Assembly: GCA_023433065.1 (NCBI GenBank)
Contig: JAEZET010000004.1
Coordinates: 1 to 64,000, forward strand
DNA length: 64,000 bases
Direction: 5' to 3'
Origin: Cyanobacteria bacterium OH_CBrB_359
Lineage (GTDB): Bacteria; Cyanobacteriota; Vampirovibrionia; Gastranaerophilales; Gastranaerophilaceae
The notes under the pieces are model-generated. The model searched no databases. It was not told the DNA's origin and was given only the letters and a program-made list of their open reading frames with translations. The stretch's first letter is position 1, and each line of letters begins with the position of its first letter. A program made the translations under genes and the position numbers. Shown here piece by piece: positions 18,140 through 27,458 of the stretch.

Positions 18140-21100
18140 ATGAGAGTGTGTAAAGTTAATTCGGTGGAAAAGTATGAAAATTATACTTTTCCAAAATTAA
18201 ATGATGTTAATTATGTATTTGTAGCGGCAAAAGGCAAGAAAGACAATGCTTTTAAAATTTTAGATTTGTCTTTGAATAACTACAATAAAAACAATATTTC
18301 GTTTAAAAGCAAAGATTTTGAGCAGACTTTAAAAGATAATTATTTTCATCTTCCAAAAGATTGTTTCCCTGACAAATATCAAGTGGCATCAGCAAAAGCA
18401 TTGAATGATGGCAAAGATGTTTTAGTTGTTGCTCCCACTGGAACAGGCAAAACTGCTATTGCTCATTATGTTATGAGCAAAAATATGGCTCAAAAAAAGA
18501 AAACTTTTTATACAACTCCCCTGAAAGCGCTAAGCAACCAGAAATTCAGAGAATTTAAGAAAATATACGGGGATGAAAATGTTGGTATTTTAACAGGAGA
18601 CAGGAGGATTAACTCTGAAGCTCCTATTGTACTTATGACTACAGAAGTATACAGAAATATGTGCGTAGGCAATTATTTTGGTGAAAGAAACAACCTTTTT
18701 GATAATCTTGCCACAGTTGTTTTTGATGAGTTTCATTATCTTGGCGATCCTGAAAGGGGGCCGGCCTGGGAAGAGTCTGTTATGTTTAACCCCAAGGATA
18801 TTCAGACGCTCTGTCTCAGTGCAACAATAGGAAATCCTGAGGGTCTTAACCAATGGATAAGTAAATTGAAAGATAAACCTGCGGAATTAGTTTCAGTGCC
18901 TCCCGAGGAGAGAAATGTTCCGCTGGAATTTAAACATTTTTATACAAAATCATACGCTTCTCCTGAAGATGAAGAAAAAACCGATAAGATTAAAAATAGT
19001 AAGAATAATAAAAAAATTAAAAAAGTCAAAGACAAAGGTAAGCAAAAAGTAGAAAAGAAATTAACGAACGAAGACTATGCCAATCTTTTGAAATTATTGA
19101 GAAAAAAAGACCAGCTTCCCGCAATAGTATTTATTTTTAGCAGAAATAAAGGTGCTGAACTTCTGGCAAATTTAAATGAAAAAGATATTGATTTAACTAC
19201 AAAAGCGGAAAAAGAACAGATTGAAATAATTCTCAATAAGTACAAAGAAAAAGGCTATTTAGGCAGTTCATTAAATCATGGAGCCTTGTTAAAAGGCATG
19301 GCAATCCATAATGCAGGTCTTCTTCCTCTTCAAAAAGAATTGGTTGAGGAATTATTCCAAAATAAATTATTAAAACTTGTCGTTTCGACAGAAACACTTG
19401 CCGCGGGTATTAATATGCCTGCAAGAACGGTTGTTATATCTTCAACACAAAAACCTAACAGAAGAGGAGCCGAAAAAAGAAGCAGATTGTTAAACGCTAA
19501 TGAATTTTATCAAATGGCAGGAAGAGCCGGTAGAAGAGGTATTGACAAGCAGGGTTACGTTTACACAATGGCGATTAATGAAGAAGCAGAATCTCAATTC
19601 AATGATCTTTTAAACAGTAAAAGTGAGCCTATAAACAGTGCATTGACTTTTGATTTTGCATTTTTAGCATCTATTTCCAATTATTTTATTGATGATGACA
19701 TATTAAAAAAAATAATAGATAAATCTTTTTATGTATTTGATAAGGCCCCAGGCAGTGATTCAAAAGCAAAGGAACTGCTAGAGAGTTGCATTGCAAAGAA
19801 AAATTTTCTTCTAAAAAGAGGGTTTTTGGATGAAAATACAATGGGTTTATGTTCCACAACTCAAAAAGGTAAATTATTATCTCAGTTAAAAGGATATGAG
19901 CAAATAGCTTTAACAGAATCTATTTATAACAAAGACTATAAAGATTTTACTCCGCAAATGCTTGCCATGGCTATATCATCGCTGGCTTGCGGTGATGAGT
20001 ATTATGAAGATCCTGCCAAAAGTGATAATAATGGTGCTAATGGACAGCAAAAAGAGCATTTTTACAGCTATGAACATGTAGCAGCTTCTTTGCCTTTAGA
20101 CATAGAAGGAGTTTATGATACACAGTATGGCAATGCCAAAAATCTTGTCGGCAAACTGGGTCTTGATTCTTCAGCTCTTGAAAATCTTGAGCAGACATAT
20201 GATTCATTATCGGGTGCTGTAATATCTAATGATGAGATGGCTGACCTCAAGGAAACTTCTGATAATTTAAATCGTGAATGGTCTAAAATTAAAATGATAA
20301 CAACAGGCTATGTGAAACTTTCAATAACTCAATTAGTTCAAAAACTTAAAGATGGTGAACCGGTTTCGATAGAAGTAATAAAAAAACATGCTCAATTAAT
20401 TGAAGGCTTTAAGCAAAAAAATGATTTCTATAATAGTTCTTCTCCTAACAGCTTTGATAAACTCATAGAACAAAAAGAAAAACAGCTGTCAGAATTTGAC
20501 GAAACAGAACTTGATTCTCAGGAGTATAAAATAATCTTGTCTGAAAAAAATAGGTTGGAAGATATGAAATATTTTGATGAGAATTATCAAAATATTCTTT
20601 CTGATTATATTGAATCTATTTCAACAACAAACAAAGATGAGCTTCAGCAACAAGCCAGAGAATATTCTAAAAAATATAGTGAAGCCAAGAGGATAAACAG
20701 TTTTCTAAAAGAAATTAAAACTTGTATTGATATCAAGAAAAATAAAGATACCTCGCTTGTAGGTGTTGATGGTGAAATAAAAGCGGTTAATCAATATTTT
20801 GTTAAATTACTTGATTATAAAAAACATTTTGATGAAGATTTATCGGCTTTTAATATAAATAACCAAAACTACTTATATGACGAAAGAACCCCGGAATTCA
20901 TTTATAAATGGATTATGTTCAATAAAATTAATCCGGAATCTGTTGAAAATTGGAAATATTTAATAAATATAACTGCTGCGACAGGCGATGCGGTTGATGA
21001 AGGAATAATGCTGAGAAAAGTAATGCTGACAATTGACCTTTTAAGCCAGGTCGTAGAGGTTGCTGATTGCGCTTTAGAGGACAAAATCGACCCTGAGTCA

Positions 21101-21184
21101 AAGGTTTATTATGAGCAATTGAAAAAAAATGCACAGCAAGCAATTAAGCTTTTAGCTCACCCTCCTGTAGAATTTGGCATATAA
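18140..21184 (+). CDS. Ski2-like DEAD/DEAH-box RNA helicase
   Basis: A 1014-residue superfamily 2 helicase. Motif I is APTGTGKT (near 98), Ia is TTPLKALSNQK, II is FDEFHY (near 195), III is SATIGNP, the middle motifs include STETLAAGINMPARTV, and VI is QMAGRAGRRGID (near 457). A lysine-rich insertion (~280-315) separates the two RecA domains. A long alpha-helical C-terminal half (500-1014) resembles Ski2/Mtr4-like helicases in overall plan. A role in RNA decay or RNP remodelling is inferred. The N-terminal ~60 residues carry ISFKS, one instance of the short motif shared by several genes here. It is monocistronic. Confidence 0.88.
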   Translation: MRVCKVNSVEKYENYTFPKLNDVNYVFVAAKGKKDNAFKILDLSLNNYNKNNISFKSKDFEQTLKDNYFHLPKDCFPDKYQVASAKALNDGKDVLVVAPTGTGKTAIAHYVMSKNMAQKKKTFYTTPLKALSNQKFREFKKIYGDENVGILTGDRRINSEAPIVLMTTEVYRNMCVGNYFGERNNLFDNLATVVFDEFHYLGDPERGPAWEESVMFNPKDIQTLCLSATIGNPEGLNQWISKLKDKPAELVSVPPEERNVPLEFKHFYTKSYASPEDEEKTDKIKNSKNNKKIKKVKDKGKQKVEKKLTNEDYANLLKLLRKKDQLPAIVFIFSRNKGAELLANLNEKDIDLTTKAEKEQIEIILNKYKEKGYLGSSLNHGALLKGMAIHNAGLLPLQKELVEELFQNKLLKLVVSTETLAAGINMPARTVVISSTQKPNRRGAEKRSRLLNANEFYQMAGRAGRRGIDKQGYVYTMAINEEAESQFNDLLNSKSEPINSALTFDFAFLASISNYFIDDDILKKIIDKSFYVFDKAPGSDSKAKELLESCIAKKNFLLKRGFLDENTMGLCSTTQKGKLLSQLKGYEQIALTESIYNKDYKDFTPQMLAMAISSLACGDEYYEDPAKSDNNGANGQQKEHFYSYEHVAASLPLDIEGVYDTQYGNAKNLVGKLGLDSSALENLEQTYDSLSGAVISNDEMADLKETSDNLNREWSKIKMITTGYVKLSITQLVQKLKDGEPVSIEVIKKHAQLIEGFKQKNDFYNSSSPNSFDKLIEQKEKQLSEFDETELDSQEYKIILSEKNRLEDMKYFDENYQNILSDYIESISTTNKDELQQQAREYSKKYSEAKRINSFLKEIKTCIDIKKNKDTSLVGVDGEIKAVNQYFVKLLDYKKHFDEDLSAFNINNQNYLYDERTPEFIYKWIMFNKINPESVENWKYLINITAATGDAVDEGIMLRKVMLTIDLLSQVVEVADCALEDKIDPESKVYYEQLKKNAQQAIKLLAHPPVEFGI

Positions 21185-21273
21185 GTTTTTATATTAAACT
21201 TTTATAAAGATTTTAAGTTCCGCAAATTTGTTTGCAGTACAATTTTACTATAGGTAATCATAAGGCAGTAATA

Positions 21274-22659
21274 ATGAACACAAAAGACAAAATTATTAAT
21301 AACGACAAAATTTTTGATTTAATCAATAAAAAAGTAGATAAGAAAATTGTTTTAGAAATTTTAGACAAATCTCTAAAATTAAAAGGCTTAACGCTTGAAG
21401 AATCCGCAGAGCTTTTAAATGTTGAAGATGATGAGACTTTAGGGTTAATTTTTAAAGCCGCCAAAGATTTAAAAGAACAAATTTATGGCAAAAGAATAGT
21501 TTTATTTACACCGCTATATGCAAGTAATTTTTGCTCAAACAATTGTGTTTATTGTGCTTTCAGAAGAGATAACAAAAAAATTCAAAGAAGGCATTTGACT
21601 CCTGAAGAAGTTGTTGAAGAAGCAAAAGCAATAATGAGACTAGGACATAAAAGAATTATTCTTTTAACAGGAGAAGATTATATTCATTCAGGTCTTGATT
21701 ATCTGCAGGAAATCATGGATAGAATCTATAAAGAAAAGGTTTTTAACGGCGAAATCAGAAGAATAAACGTAAATATTGCACCTTTGAGTGTTGAAGATTT
21801 CAAAAGATTAAATACATTTGGGATAGGAACATATCAATTATTTCAGGAAACTTATGATAAAGATATTTACACTCAGGTCCATCCTTCAGGAAAAAAAGCT
21901 GACTATGACTGGCGTTTAGAAGCTATGGACAGAGCGCTTGAAGCAGGAATAAACGATGTCGGAATAGGACCTTTATTCGGCATGGCTGATTATAAATTTG
22001 AAACACTTGCAACTTTGATGCACTCTCACCATTTAGATAAAAAATATGGCATAGGACCTCATACAATCTCAGTTCCGAGAATAGAGCATGCAGAAGGTGT
22101 AGCTTTTTCTGACAATCCTCCGGCTCAAATGTCTGACAAAGATTTTAAAAAGCTTGTTGCAGTGTTGCGTTTGTCGGTTCCTTACACAGGATTGGTTTTA
22201 TCTACGAGAGAAAAGCCGCAGTTGAGAAGAGAACTTTTAGAACTTGGAATTTCTCAAATAAGCGCCGGCTCTAAAACAAATCCGGGCGGATATTATGTAT
22301 ATAAAGATTCAACTGAACAGTTTGAGATGAGCGACAGCCGCTCTTTGGACGAAATAACAAGGGAATTAATGCTAAGCGGTTATCATCCAAGTTTTTGTAC
22401 AAGTTGCTACAGAAAAGGCAGGACAGGGAAAGATTTTATGGATCTGGCTAAACCCGGATTGATAAAACGCTTTTGCGCCCCTAATGCAATTTCGACTTTA
22501 GCCGAATATCTTGAAGATTATGCAAGCGAAGAAACCAAAAAAGTCGGATATGATTGCCTAAAAAAAGAACTTGATGAAATCGAAGATGAAAAAATCAGAG
22601 AAATTACAAGAAGTAATCTTGAAAAAATCAAAAACGGTGAAAGAGATTTATATATTTAA
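21274..22659 (+). CDS. hydG: [FeFe]-hydrogenase H-cluster radical SAM maturase HydG
   Basis: HydG cleaves tyrosine to make the CO and cyanide ligands of the H-cluster. The radical SAM motif is CSNNCVYC (CX3CX2C). The C-terminal second-cluster motif is CX2CX22C (CTSCYRKGRTG...RFC), which distinguishes HydG from ThiH. Other landmarks are YQLFQETYD, QVHPSGKKADYDWR and PRIEHAEGV. The start is ATG 21274, preceded by AAGG 8 nt upstream, giving 461 aa. A TTG 14 codons earlier lacks a ribosome site. hydE and the hydrogenase are not in the window, and hydF lies 36 kb away. The 3' end overlaps the convergent ABC gene by 4 bp. Confidence 0.95.
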   Translation: MNTKDKIINNDKIFDLINKKVDKKIVLEILDKSLKLKGLTLEESAELLNVEDDETLGLIFKAAKDLKEQIYGKRIVLFTPLYASNFCSNNCVYCAFRRDNKKIQRRHLTPEEVVEEAKAIMRLGHKRIILLTGEDYIHSGLDYLQEIMDRIYKEKVFNGEIRRINVNIAPLSVEDFKRLNTFGIGTYQLFQETYDKDIYTQVHPSGKKADYDWRLEAMDRALEAGINDVGIGPLFGMADYKFETLATLMHSHHLDKKYGIGPHTISVPRIEHAEGVAFSDNPPAQMSDKDFKKLVAVLRLSVPYTGLVLSTREKPQLRRELLELGISQISAGSKTNPGGYYVYKDSTEQFEMSDSRSLDEITRELMLSGYHPSFCTSCYRKGRTGKDFMDLAKPGLIKRFCAPNAISTLAEYLEDYASEETKKVGYDCLKKELDEIEDEKIREITRSNLEKIKNGERDLYI

Positions 22660-24467
22660 CTATCAAGGTTTACTTTTGATAATTTAATAATTTTGTTAAA
22701 TTCATCATATTTTTCCGAGAGTTCAGTGAATGTTCCTACATCGATTAATTTTCCTTCATCAAGGTAAATTATTCTATCGCAGTGCTGTAACATACTGAAT
22801 CTGTGAGAGATTGCGATGATAGTTTTTTCCCCTTTAAATTGATTAAGAATCTCAGTAAATTCATTTTCAATTTTTACGTCAAGAGATGAAGTAGGTTCAT
22901 CGAGAATGAGTATTTCCGGATTTCTATATAATGCTCTTGCAATTCCTATTCTTTGTTTTTGTCCTTGAGATAGTCCTGTTCCATCTTGATTTAACTTGGT
23001 TTCAATCCCTCCAGGCATTTTCATTAACTGGTCATATAATCTTGCACTTTTGAGTGATTGAATTATTCTTTCTTTGTCAATTAAGTTTTCATCAATTCCC
23101 CAGGCAACATTTTTTGATATGGAACCTTTTACAGTGTTTATGTTTTGAGAAACATATCCTACAATGTTTTGAAATTTTCGGATGTTTTTATGATTAAGAA
23201 TTTCATGGTCAACAATTATTTCACCTTTTCCTATCAAAAGTCCCATCAAAAGGTCGACCATAGTGGTTTTTCCAGCCCCTGAAAGACCTATTATTCCAAT
23301 AAATTCTCCTTTATTTATTGTCAAATTAATATCTTTTAAAACATCAACTTTTTTGTCATAAGAGTAAGAAACATTTTTAAATATTATGCTGTTATAGAAT
23401 GGAATTCTTTCATTGGTAGGGCTATCCAGATATTTATCATATTTTTTATACTGATTATAAATCTCTACAAGCTCTACGTAATATTCCTTGTAAATGTTGA
23501 TATAGTTGATGCAGACCTGGCTTTTATATATTAAAGGTGCAATTCTGTATAAAGAAATTGCAACCACACCAAAGGCTGTTATTATGTGTGAAGGATTTCC
23601 GTTAAATTGTATAAATATACCCACACATAGTATTACCATCGTGAGAACGAATATTATTTCTATTATAAATTGGGGAATAATTGGAATCAGGTTTAGTTTT
23701 TCTGACAGAGGAATAAGCTTTTCTGATATTTTTTTATATGTATCATAAAAGAAATTTTCACAACCGTTTATTTTTATATCTTTTATACATGTTAAACTTG
23801 AGATTAATGTTTCATAAGAGCCTTTTGTAAGATTATATTTTTCATCGGCAATTTTTTTACCCATTCTCCTGAATGTCCTGTTTTGTATTGAACCTGAGAC
23901 AACAAAAAATAATACAGAAATAATTGTTGCTCCGGGTAAAAGGAAAATTAGCCATAAAAATATCATTGCAACAACAATTGTATTTGAGATAAATGTTATT
24001 ACTTTGAATACAAACAAATCAAATACCTGTTCTACGTTATTTGTAATCTGAAAAATTCTCTGAGAATTTGACTGGTTAAGATTTTCTTCATATGGTGCAA
24101 ATAAAAAATATCTCATCAGCTTTTTATTAACATCTAAAGACCATTCTTTTATAATTTTATTTTGCCAGTACATGTTAAAAATCATATAGATATTTTTAAC
24201 CAGTATAATTGCAATAAACGCAACGCCCAGAACCGTTATTACTTTTTGATCTCCGGAAATATGGAGATATTTGTTTATCATAACAAAATAAGGGTTAGTC
24301 TTAATCTGAGTGGGACTCATAATGAATAACAAGAACGGAACAATAAATGCAACACTTAAAAAATCAAGTAAACTTGCCATAAAAGCCAGAAATAGTATAT
24401 TTAACAGTTTTAAATAATAACCTTTTCCAAAATATTTAATAAATTCTGCAAACTGTATTAAAAACAT
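22656..24467 (-). CDS. ABC exporter (fused permease and ATPase)
   Basis: A 603-residue half-transporter. The N-terminal permease (~1-335) has about six hydrophobic segments (e.g. LLNILFLAFMASLLDFLSV, VIFLWLIFLLPGATIISVLF). The ATPase domain (~360-600) has Walker A GLSGAGKTT, Q-loop YVSQN, signature GLSQGQKQRIG, Walker B ILILDEPTSSLD and the switch His in AISHR. It acts as a homodimer exporting a lipid, peptide or oligosaccharide. No peptidase domain is fused to it. It stands alone, tail-to-tail with hydG. The substrate cannot be told from sequence. Confidence 0.93.
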   Translation of the reverse strand: MFLIQFAEFIKYFGKGYYLKLLNILFLAFMASLLDFLSVAFIVPFLLFIMSPTQIKTNPYFVMINKYLHISGDQKVITVLGVAFIAIILVKNIYMIFNMYWQNKIIKEWSLDVNKKLMRYFLFAPYEENLNQSNSQRIFQITNNVEQVFDLFVFKVITFISNTIVVAMIFLWLIFLLPGATIISVLFFVVSGSIQNRTFRRMGKKIADEKYNLTKGSYETLISSLTCIKDIKINGCENFFYDTYKKISEKLIPLSEKLNLIPIIPQFIIEIIFVLTMVILCVGIFIQFNGNPSHIITAFGVVAISLYRIAPLIYKSQVCINYINIYKEYYVELVEIYNQYKKYDKYLDSPTNERIPFYNSIIFKNVSYSYDKKVDVLKDINLTINKGEFIGIIGLSGAGKTTMVDLLMGLLIGKGEIIVDHEILNHKNIRKFQNIVGYVSQNINTVKGSISKNVAWGIDENLIDKERIIQSLKSARLYDQLMKMPGGIETKLNQDGTGLSQGQKQRIGIARALYRNPEILILDEPTSSLDVKIENEFTEILNQFKGEKTIIAISHRFSMLQHCDRIIYLDEGKLIDVGTFTELSEKYDEFNKIIKLSKVNLDS

Positions 24468-24505
24468 AAATTCGACTATCCTTACATGCTAAAAGTATAG
24501 CATAG

Positions 24506-25216
24506 TTATAAGAAATATCTTCTTACATAAAAGTTCTCATCATCACTGAGCTTTATTCTGAGTGGTTCAAAAAGTTTTGTATTATATAGTTTTACAATTT
24601 TTGCCGTTTTTTCTCTTATTGTGTAATCATTAAACTTTGATGAAATTTGTATTATTTCCAGCAATTCTTCATCAGGTTCTATTTTCTCTGTCAGCGCCGA
24701 TATGGTTTCAAGGCACCAATATAAATTAAATGTTTTTTTATTAAGCAAATAATTTTTTACACTTATAAACTCCTTAAGTTCTTCAAGGATTGAGAATATT
24801 TTTTTATATAATTTTTCTTTTAAATAAGAAATATTTTCTATTTTATCAATAATTTCAATAATGCTTCTGGCGACAGTCGGATTTACGTCATTAATTGCAT
24901 TTATGAAAATATCAATTATTTTTTCATCCTGAAAAAAGCACACGAATTTTTCACTCTTCATAAACTGGTTAATTTTAAAAGCGCAGGCTTCCCTAATCGG
25001 GGTAGACTGGTTAGTAAGAGTATTTGCTAATATTTCGGCTTCAGAGGATGCATTTATATTATCCAAATTGATTATACAAATCTGTTTTTTTATATCATCA
25101 TTGCCTTTGAGCTCTAGTAAGATTTCTTCATGAGAAAAGTTTTTATGACAATTTTCATAGGCAAACTCGGCAATATCTATATTATCTGATATATTTACAT
25201 CTGAAAAATATTTCAT
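24506..25216 (-). CDS. HEAT-repeat-like helical protein
   Basis: A 236-residue, Leu/Ile/Lys/Glu-rich all-helical protein without signal peptide or membrane segment. Repeated patterns such as TPIREACAFKI, NPTVARSIIEII and YTIREKTAKIVK, at ~70-residue steps, resemble HEAT/ARM units. Such proteins are scaffolds for protein or lipid-modifying partners. It is separated from the ABC gene by 38 bp on the same strand and could be co-transcribed with it. The functional link is speculative. Confidence 0.65.
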   Translation of the reverse strand: MKYFSDVNISDNIDIAEFAYENCHKNFSHEEILLELKGNDDIKKQICIINLDNINASSEAEILANTLTNQSTPIREACAFKINQFMKSEKFVCFFQDEKIIDIFINAINDVNPTVARSIIEIIDKIENISYLKEKLYKKIFSILEELKEFISVKNYLLNKKTFNLYWCLETISALTEKIEPDEELLEIIQISSKFNDYTIREKTAKIVKLYNTKLFEPLRIKLSDDENFYVRRYFL

Positions 25217-25325
25217 ATAATAAATATAGCATAATCGGGGATTAAAAAATTCTAAAAAATAGTTTTAATAGTATTAACAAAAACAGTAAAGAAGAAAACA
25301 GTAGATCGAGAGAGAAAGGAATAAT

Positions 25326-25496
25326 ATGAAAGAAATTATAAATTTTATACAAGAAATTCTTATGATAAAAAAGCAAGACACTACTTTTATCGGACTTTCT
25401 CAATTCAAATACTCAAAAGCCCCTATTGTTGAAGAAAAAGCCCCCGTTAAAAAAAGGGAAGTGAAAATTTCTGATTTAATGAGAAAATCTGTTTGA
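25326..25496 (+). CDS. Small protein of unknown function (56 aa)
   Basis: ATG at 25326 follows a strong ribosome site (AAAGGAATAAT). The 56 codons end in TGA at 25496. The product is basic: an amphipathic N-terminus (MKEIINFIQEILMIKKQD), a central segment rich in Pro, Glu and Lys (APIVEEKAPVKKRE), and a polar end (KISDLMRKSV). A hairpin follows 6 bp later. Too short for homology to be judged by eye. The ribosome site and isolated position between divergent and downstream genes support real expression. Confidence 0.55.
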   Translation: MKEIINFIQEILMIKKQDTTFIGLSQFKYSKAPIVEEKAPVKKREVKISDLMRKSV

Positions 25497-25502
25497 AAGA
25501 AT

Positions 25503-25528
25503 CAAGAATTTCTTATACAAAATTCTTG
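25503..25528 (+). repeat. Inverted repeat after small ORF
   Basis: CAAGAATTT and AAATTCTTG (9 bp) flank an 8-nt loop just after the small-protein stop. No T-tract follows on the plus strand, so it is a weak terminator or mRNA-end stabiliser. Confidence 0.35.
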
Positions 25529-25625
25529 CAATAAAAACGTTAACCAAATAAATATATACTTGTTATAAAGGCATGATTGTCCTATAATTTAACTTAATCA
25601 TCAGTTAAATTAAGGGAGAAGTGTT

Positions 25626-25958
25626 ATGAATATTGCAAACATGATGAAACAGGCTCAGCAAATGCAAAAAAAGCTTCAGGACGCTCAGGCTGAACTTGCT
25701 GCTGCAGAAGTTTCGGCAGAATCAGGCAGTGGTGCAGTTAAGGTTATATGTGACGGGCAGGGTAAGTTTAAGTCAATTAAACTTTCAAAAGAAGCTATTA
25801 ATCCTGAAAATCCTGAATCTGTTGATGAAGATACCATAGAAATGCTTGAAGATTTGATTACAACAGCGATGACTCAAGCGACAAAAGATGCTTCTTCCAG
25901 AATGGAAGCAAAAATGAAGTCTCTTACAGGCGGTATAAATATTCCCGGATTGTTCTAA
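25626..25958 (+). CDS. ybaB: YbaB/EbfC nucleoid-associated protein
   Basis: A 110-residue DNA-binding protein with the family pattern MKQAQQMQKKLQDAQAELA at the N-terminus, VKVICDGQGKFKSIKLS and a conserved acidic C-terminal helix. YbaB forms tweezer-like dimers that bind DNA non-specifically. It starts with ATG after GGGAGAAGTGTT. Its stop overlaps the recR start (TAATG). The ybaB-recR pair is widely conserved; the dnaX gene often found upstream is absent here. Confidence 0.94.
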   Translation: MNIANMMKQAQQMQKKLQDAQAELAAAEVSAESGSGAVKVICDGQGKFKSIKLSKEAINPENPESVDEDTIEMLEDLITTAMTQATKDASSRMEAKMKSLTGGINIPGLF

Positions 25959-26557
25959 TGGAATATACAAAACCTTTAGCAAACCTTATAGAGTTCTTTC
26001 AAAAATTTCCAGGGGTTGGGCCAAAGTCTGCTCAGAGGATGGCTTTTCACTTGCTAAAAATGCCGTTAGGTGAGGTGGAAAAATTTTCAAATATTATTGT
26101 GGAATCAAAAAAAACAATTCACTATTGCGAAGTTTGTTTTAATATGTCAGCCTCAAATCCTTGTGAAATATGTACAAGCACAAAGCGTGATAACTCAACG
26201 ATTTGTGTAGTGTCAGAGACCAAGGACTTAATTGCAATAGAAAAAACTCATGAATATCATGGGCTCTATCATGTGCTTCAGGGTTTGATTTCACCCATTG
26301 ACGGGATAGGTGCTGACGATATAAGAATTAAAGAGTTACTGCAAAGAATTGCAAAAGACGATATTTCAGAGGTCATTTTGGCTTTAAACCCTTCTGTGGA
26401 AGGTGAAGCTACGAGTTTATATTTAAATAAACTTATCAAACCTTTTGGAATTAAAATAACAAGAATTGCTTTTGGGCTTCCCGTCGGGTCTGACCTTGAA
26501 TATGCCGATGAGATTACCATTGCAAGGGCAATTGAAGGTAGAAGAGAATTAAATTAA
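25958..26557 (+). CDS. recR: Recombination protein RecR
   Basis: A 199-residue RecR, which loads RecA at gaps together with RecF/RecO. The N-terminal helix-hairpin-helix (FPGVGPKSAQRMAFHLL), the C4 zinc finger (CEVCFNMSASNPCEIC) and the Toprim domain (CVVSETKDLIAIEKT, LNPSVEGEATSLYL) are all present. It is translationally coupled to ybaB by a one-base stop/start overlap. Confidence 0.96.
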   Translation: MEYTKPLANLIEFFQKFPGVGPKSAQRMAFHLLKMPLGEVEKFSNIIVESKKTIHYCEVCFNMSASNPCEICTSTKRDNSTICVVSETKDLIAIEKTHEYHGLYHVLQGLISPIDGIGADDIRIKELLQRIAKDDISEVILALNPSVEGEATSLYLNKLIKPFGIKITRIAFGLPVGSDLEYADEITIARAIEGRRELN

Positions 26558-26579
26558 TAAAAATAAAAAGAGGTAAACT

Positions 26580-26756
26580 ATGGATAAAATTACAATAAGA
26601 TCAGATAGAGAAACAGATTATACTTTTAATTATAAAGGTGAAGAAGTAACCTTAAAGGCAGGCAGTATTTTGAGTATTGCAAATGGTTTAAATGATGTTG
26701 TACTGCCCACTTGCAAAATGAAAATTATGAATAATCTGATTGTAATTAAAGATTAG
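26580..26756 (+). CDS. Small hypothetical protein (58 aa) downstream of recR
   Basis: ATG at 26580 lies 7 nt after AGAGGT, 22 bp past the recR stop. The 58-residue product (MDKITIRSDRETDY..., YKGEEVTLKAGSILSIANG) looks like a compact beta-rich domain. It probably belongs to the ybaB-recR operon. Its stop is 2 bp from the convergent EF-hand gene. No family recognised. Confidence 0.6.
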   Translation: MDKITIRSDRETDYTFNYKGEEVTLKAGSILSIANGLNDVVLPTCKMKIMNNLIVIKD

Positions 26757-26758
26757 TT

Positions 26759-27328
26759 TTAAGAATTTGATTTTTTAATAGGATACATATTATCTACAAT
26801 GCTTGAAGGAGCTTCATCTTCGCTTGAGTCTTTGTAGAATACGCTTAGACTGCTTGATTTAAATGAATTATATTTTGTATCAAGCTCTTGTCTGTCAGTT
26901 TCATAACCGAAAGCCGCTATCTCCTGGCTTGTTACTCTTCCGTCATTATTTTTATCTATTTTATTAAAATAGTTTAATACTGTAGTCATTAAAGAACTGT
27001 CTATTGCGGTGCTTCCTGAAGCGCAAAGTTGTGCTATTTCATTGTAAGTAAGACCTTTTTGCTGCATTGTGGTTGTGAGTTTGCTTATATCAGAAGCATT
27101 AATTTTACCGTCACCATCAGAGTCAAGGTTGCTGAAATTACTTGTTAAATATTGCAAGAAGTTTGTATTTGAGCCCAAGGCAGCTGTTGCTTCATCAGAA
27201 AGATTTGTAAGATCCTCAAGGCTTAAAGTTCCGTTTGTGGAGGATGAATATTTTGCAAGGGTCGAGTAAGTGCTTGTTAGTCCTGAGTATGCTGCTACAA
27301 ACAATCCTTGTCCATTTAATAAAGTCAT
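26759..27328 (-). CDS. EF-hand calcium-binding protein
   Basis: A 189-residue Ser/Thr/Asn-rich protein with two canonical EF-hand loops, DSDGDGKINASD (about 92-103) and DKNNDGRVTSQE (about 144-155). It has a hydrophobic N-terminus (LLNGQGLFVAAYSGL) but no cleavable signal peptide. Paired EF-hands imply calcium binding. The composition resembles cell-surface or secreted structural proteins, though a classical export signal is missing. It is monocistronic. Confidence 0.78.
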   Translation of the reverse strand: MTLLNGQGLFVAAYSGLTSTYSTLAKYSSSTNGTLSLEDLTNLSDEATAALGSNTNFLQYLTSNFSNLDSDGDGKINASDISKLTTTMQQKGLTYNEIAQLCASGSTAIDSSLMTTVLNYFNKIDKNNDGRVTSQEIAAFGYETDRQELDTKYNSFKSSSLSVFYKDSSEDEAPSSIVDNMYPIKKSNS

Positions 27329-27410
27329 TACTTTCTCCTAAATTCTAACCATCTATTATCATTTTAATAATGTTTTAATAAAAGTAAACCGTTTATTTAA
27401 ATTAATTTCA

Positions 27411-27442
27411 TAAATAAAAAAGCCCTGCAAATCAGGGCTTTT
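27411..27442 (-). terminator. Intrinsic terminator of second Cys-rich gene
   Basis: AAAAGCCCTG (27418-27427) and CAGGGCTTTT (27433-27442) form a 10-bp stem with a 5-nt loop. On the minus strand it is followed by TTTTTATTTA, 17 bp past the stop at 27459. Confidence 0.88.
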
Positions 27443-27458
27443 ATTTTTTAATTAATGT

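Noticed and set aside
21232..21273. Earlier TTG start for hydG
   Set aside because: No ribosome site, and the added residues are not typical of HydG; ATG 21274 has AAGG upstream.
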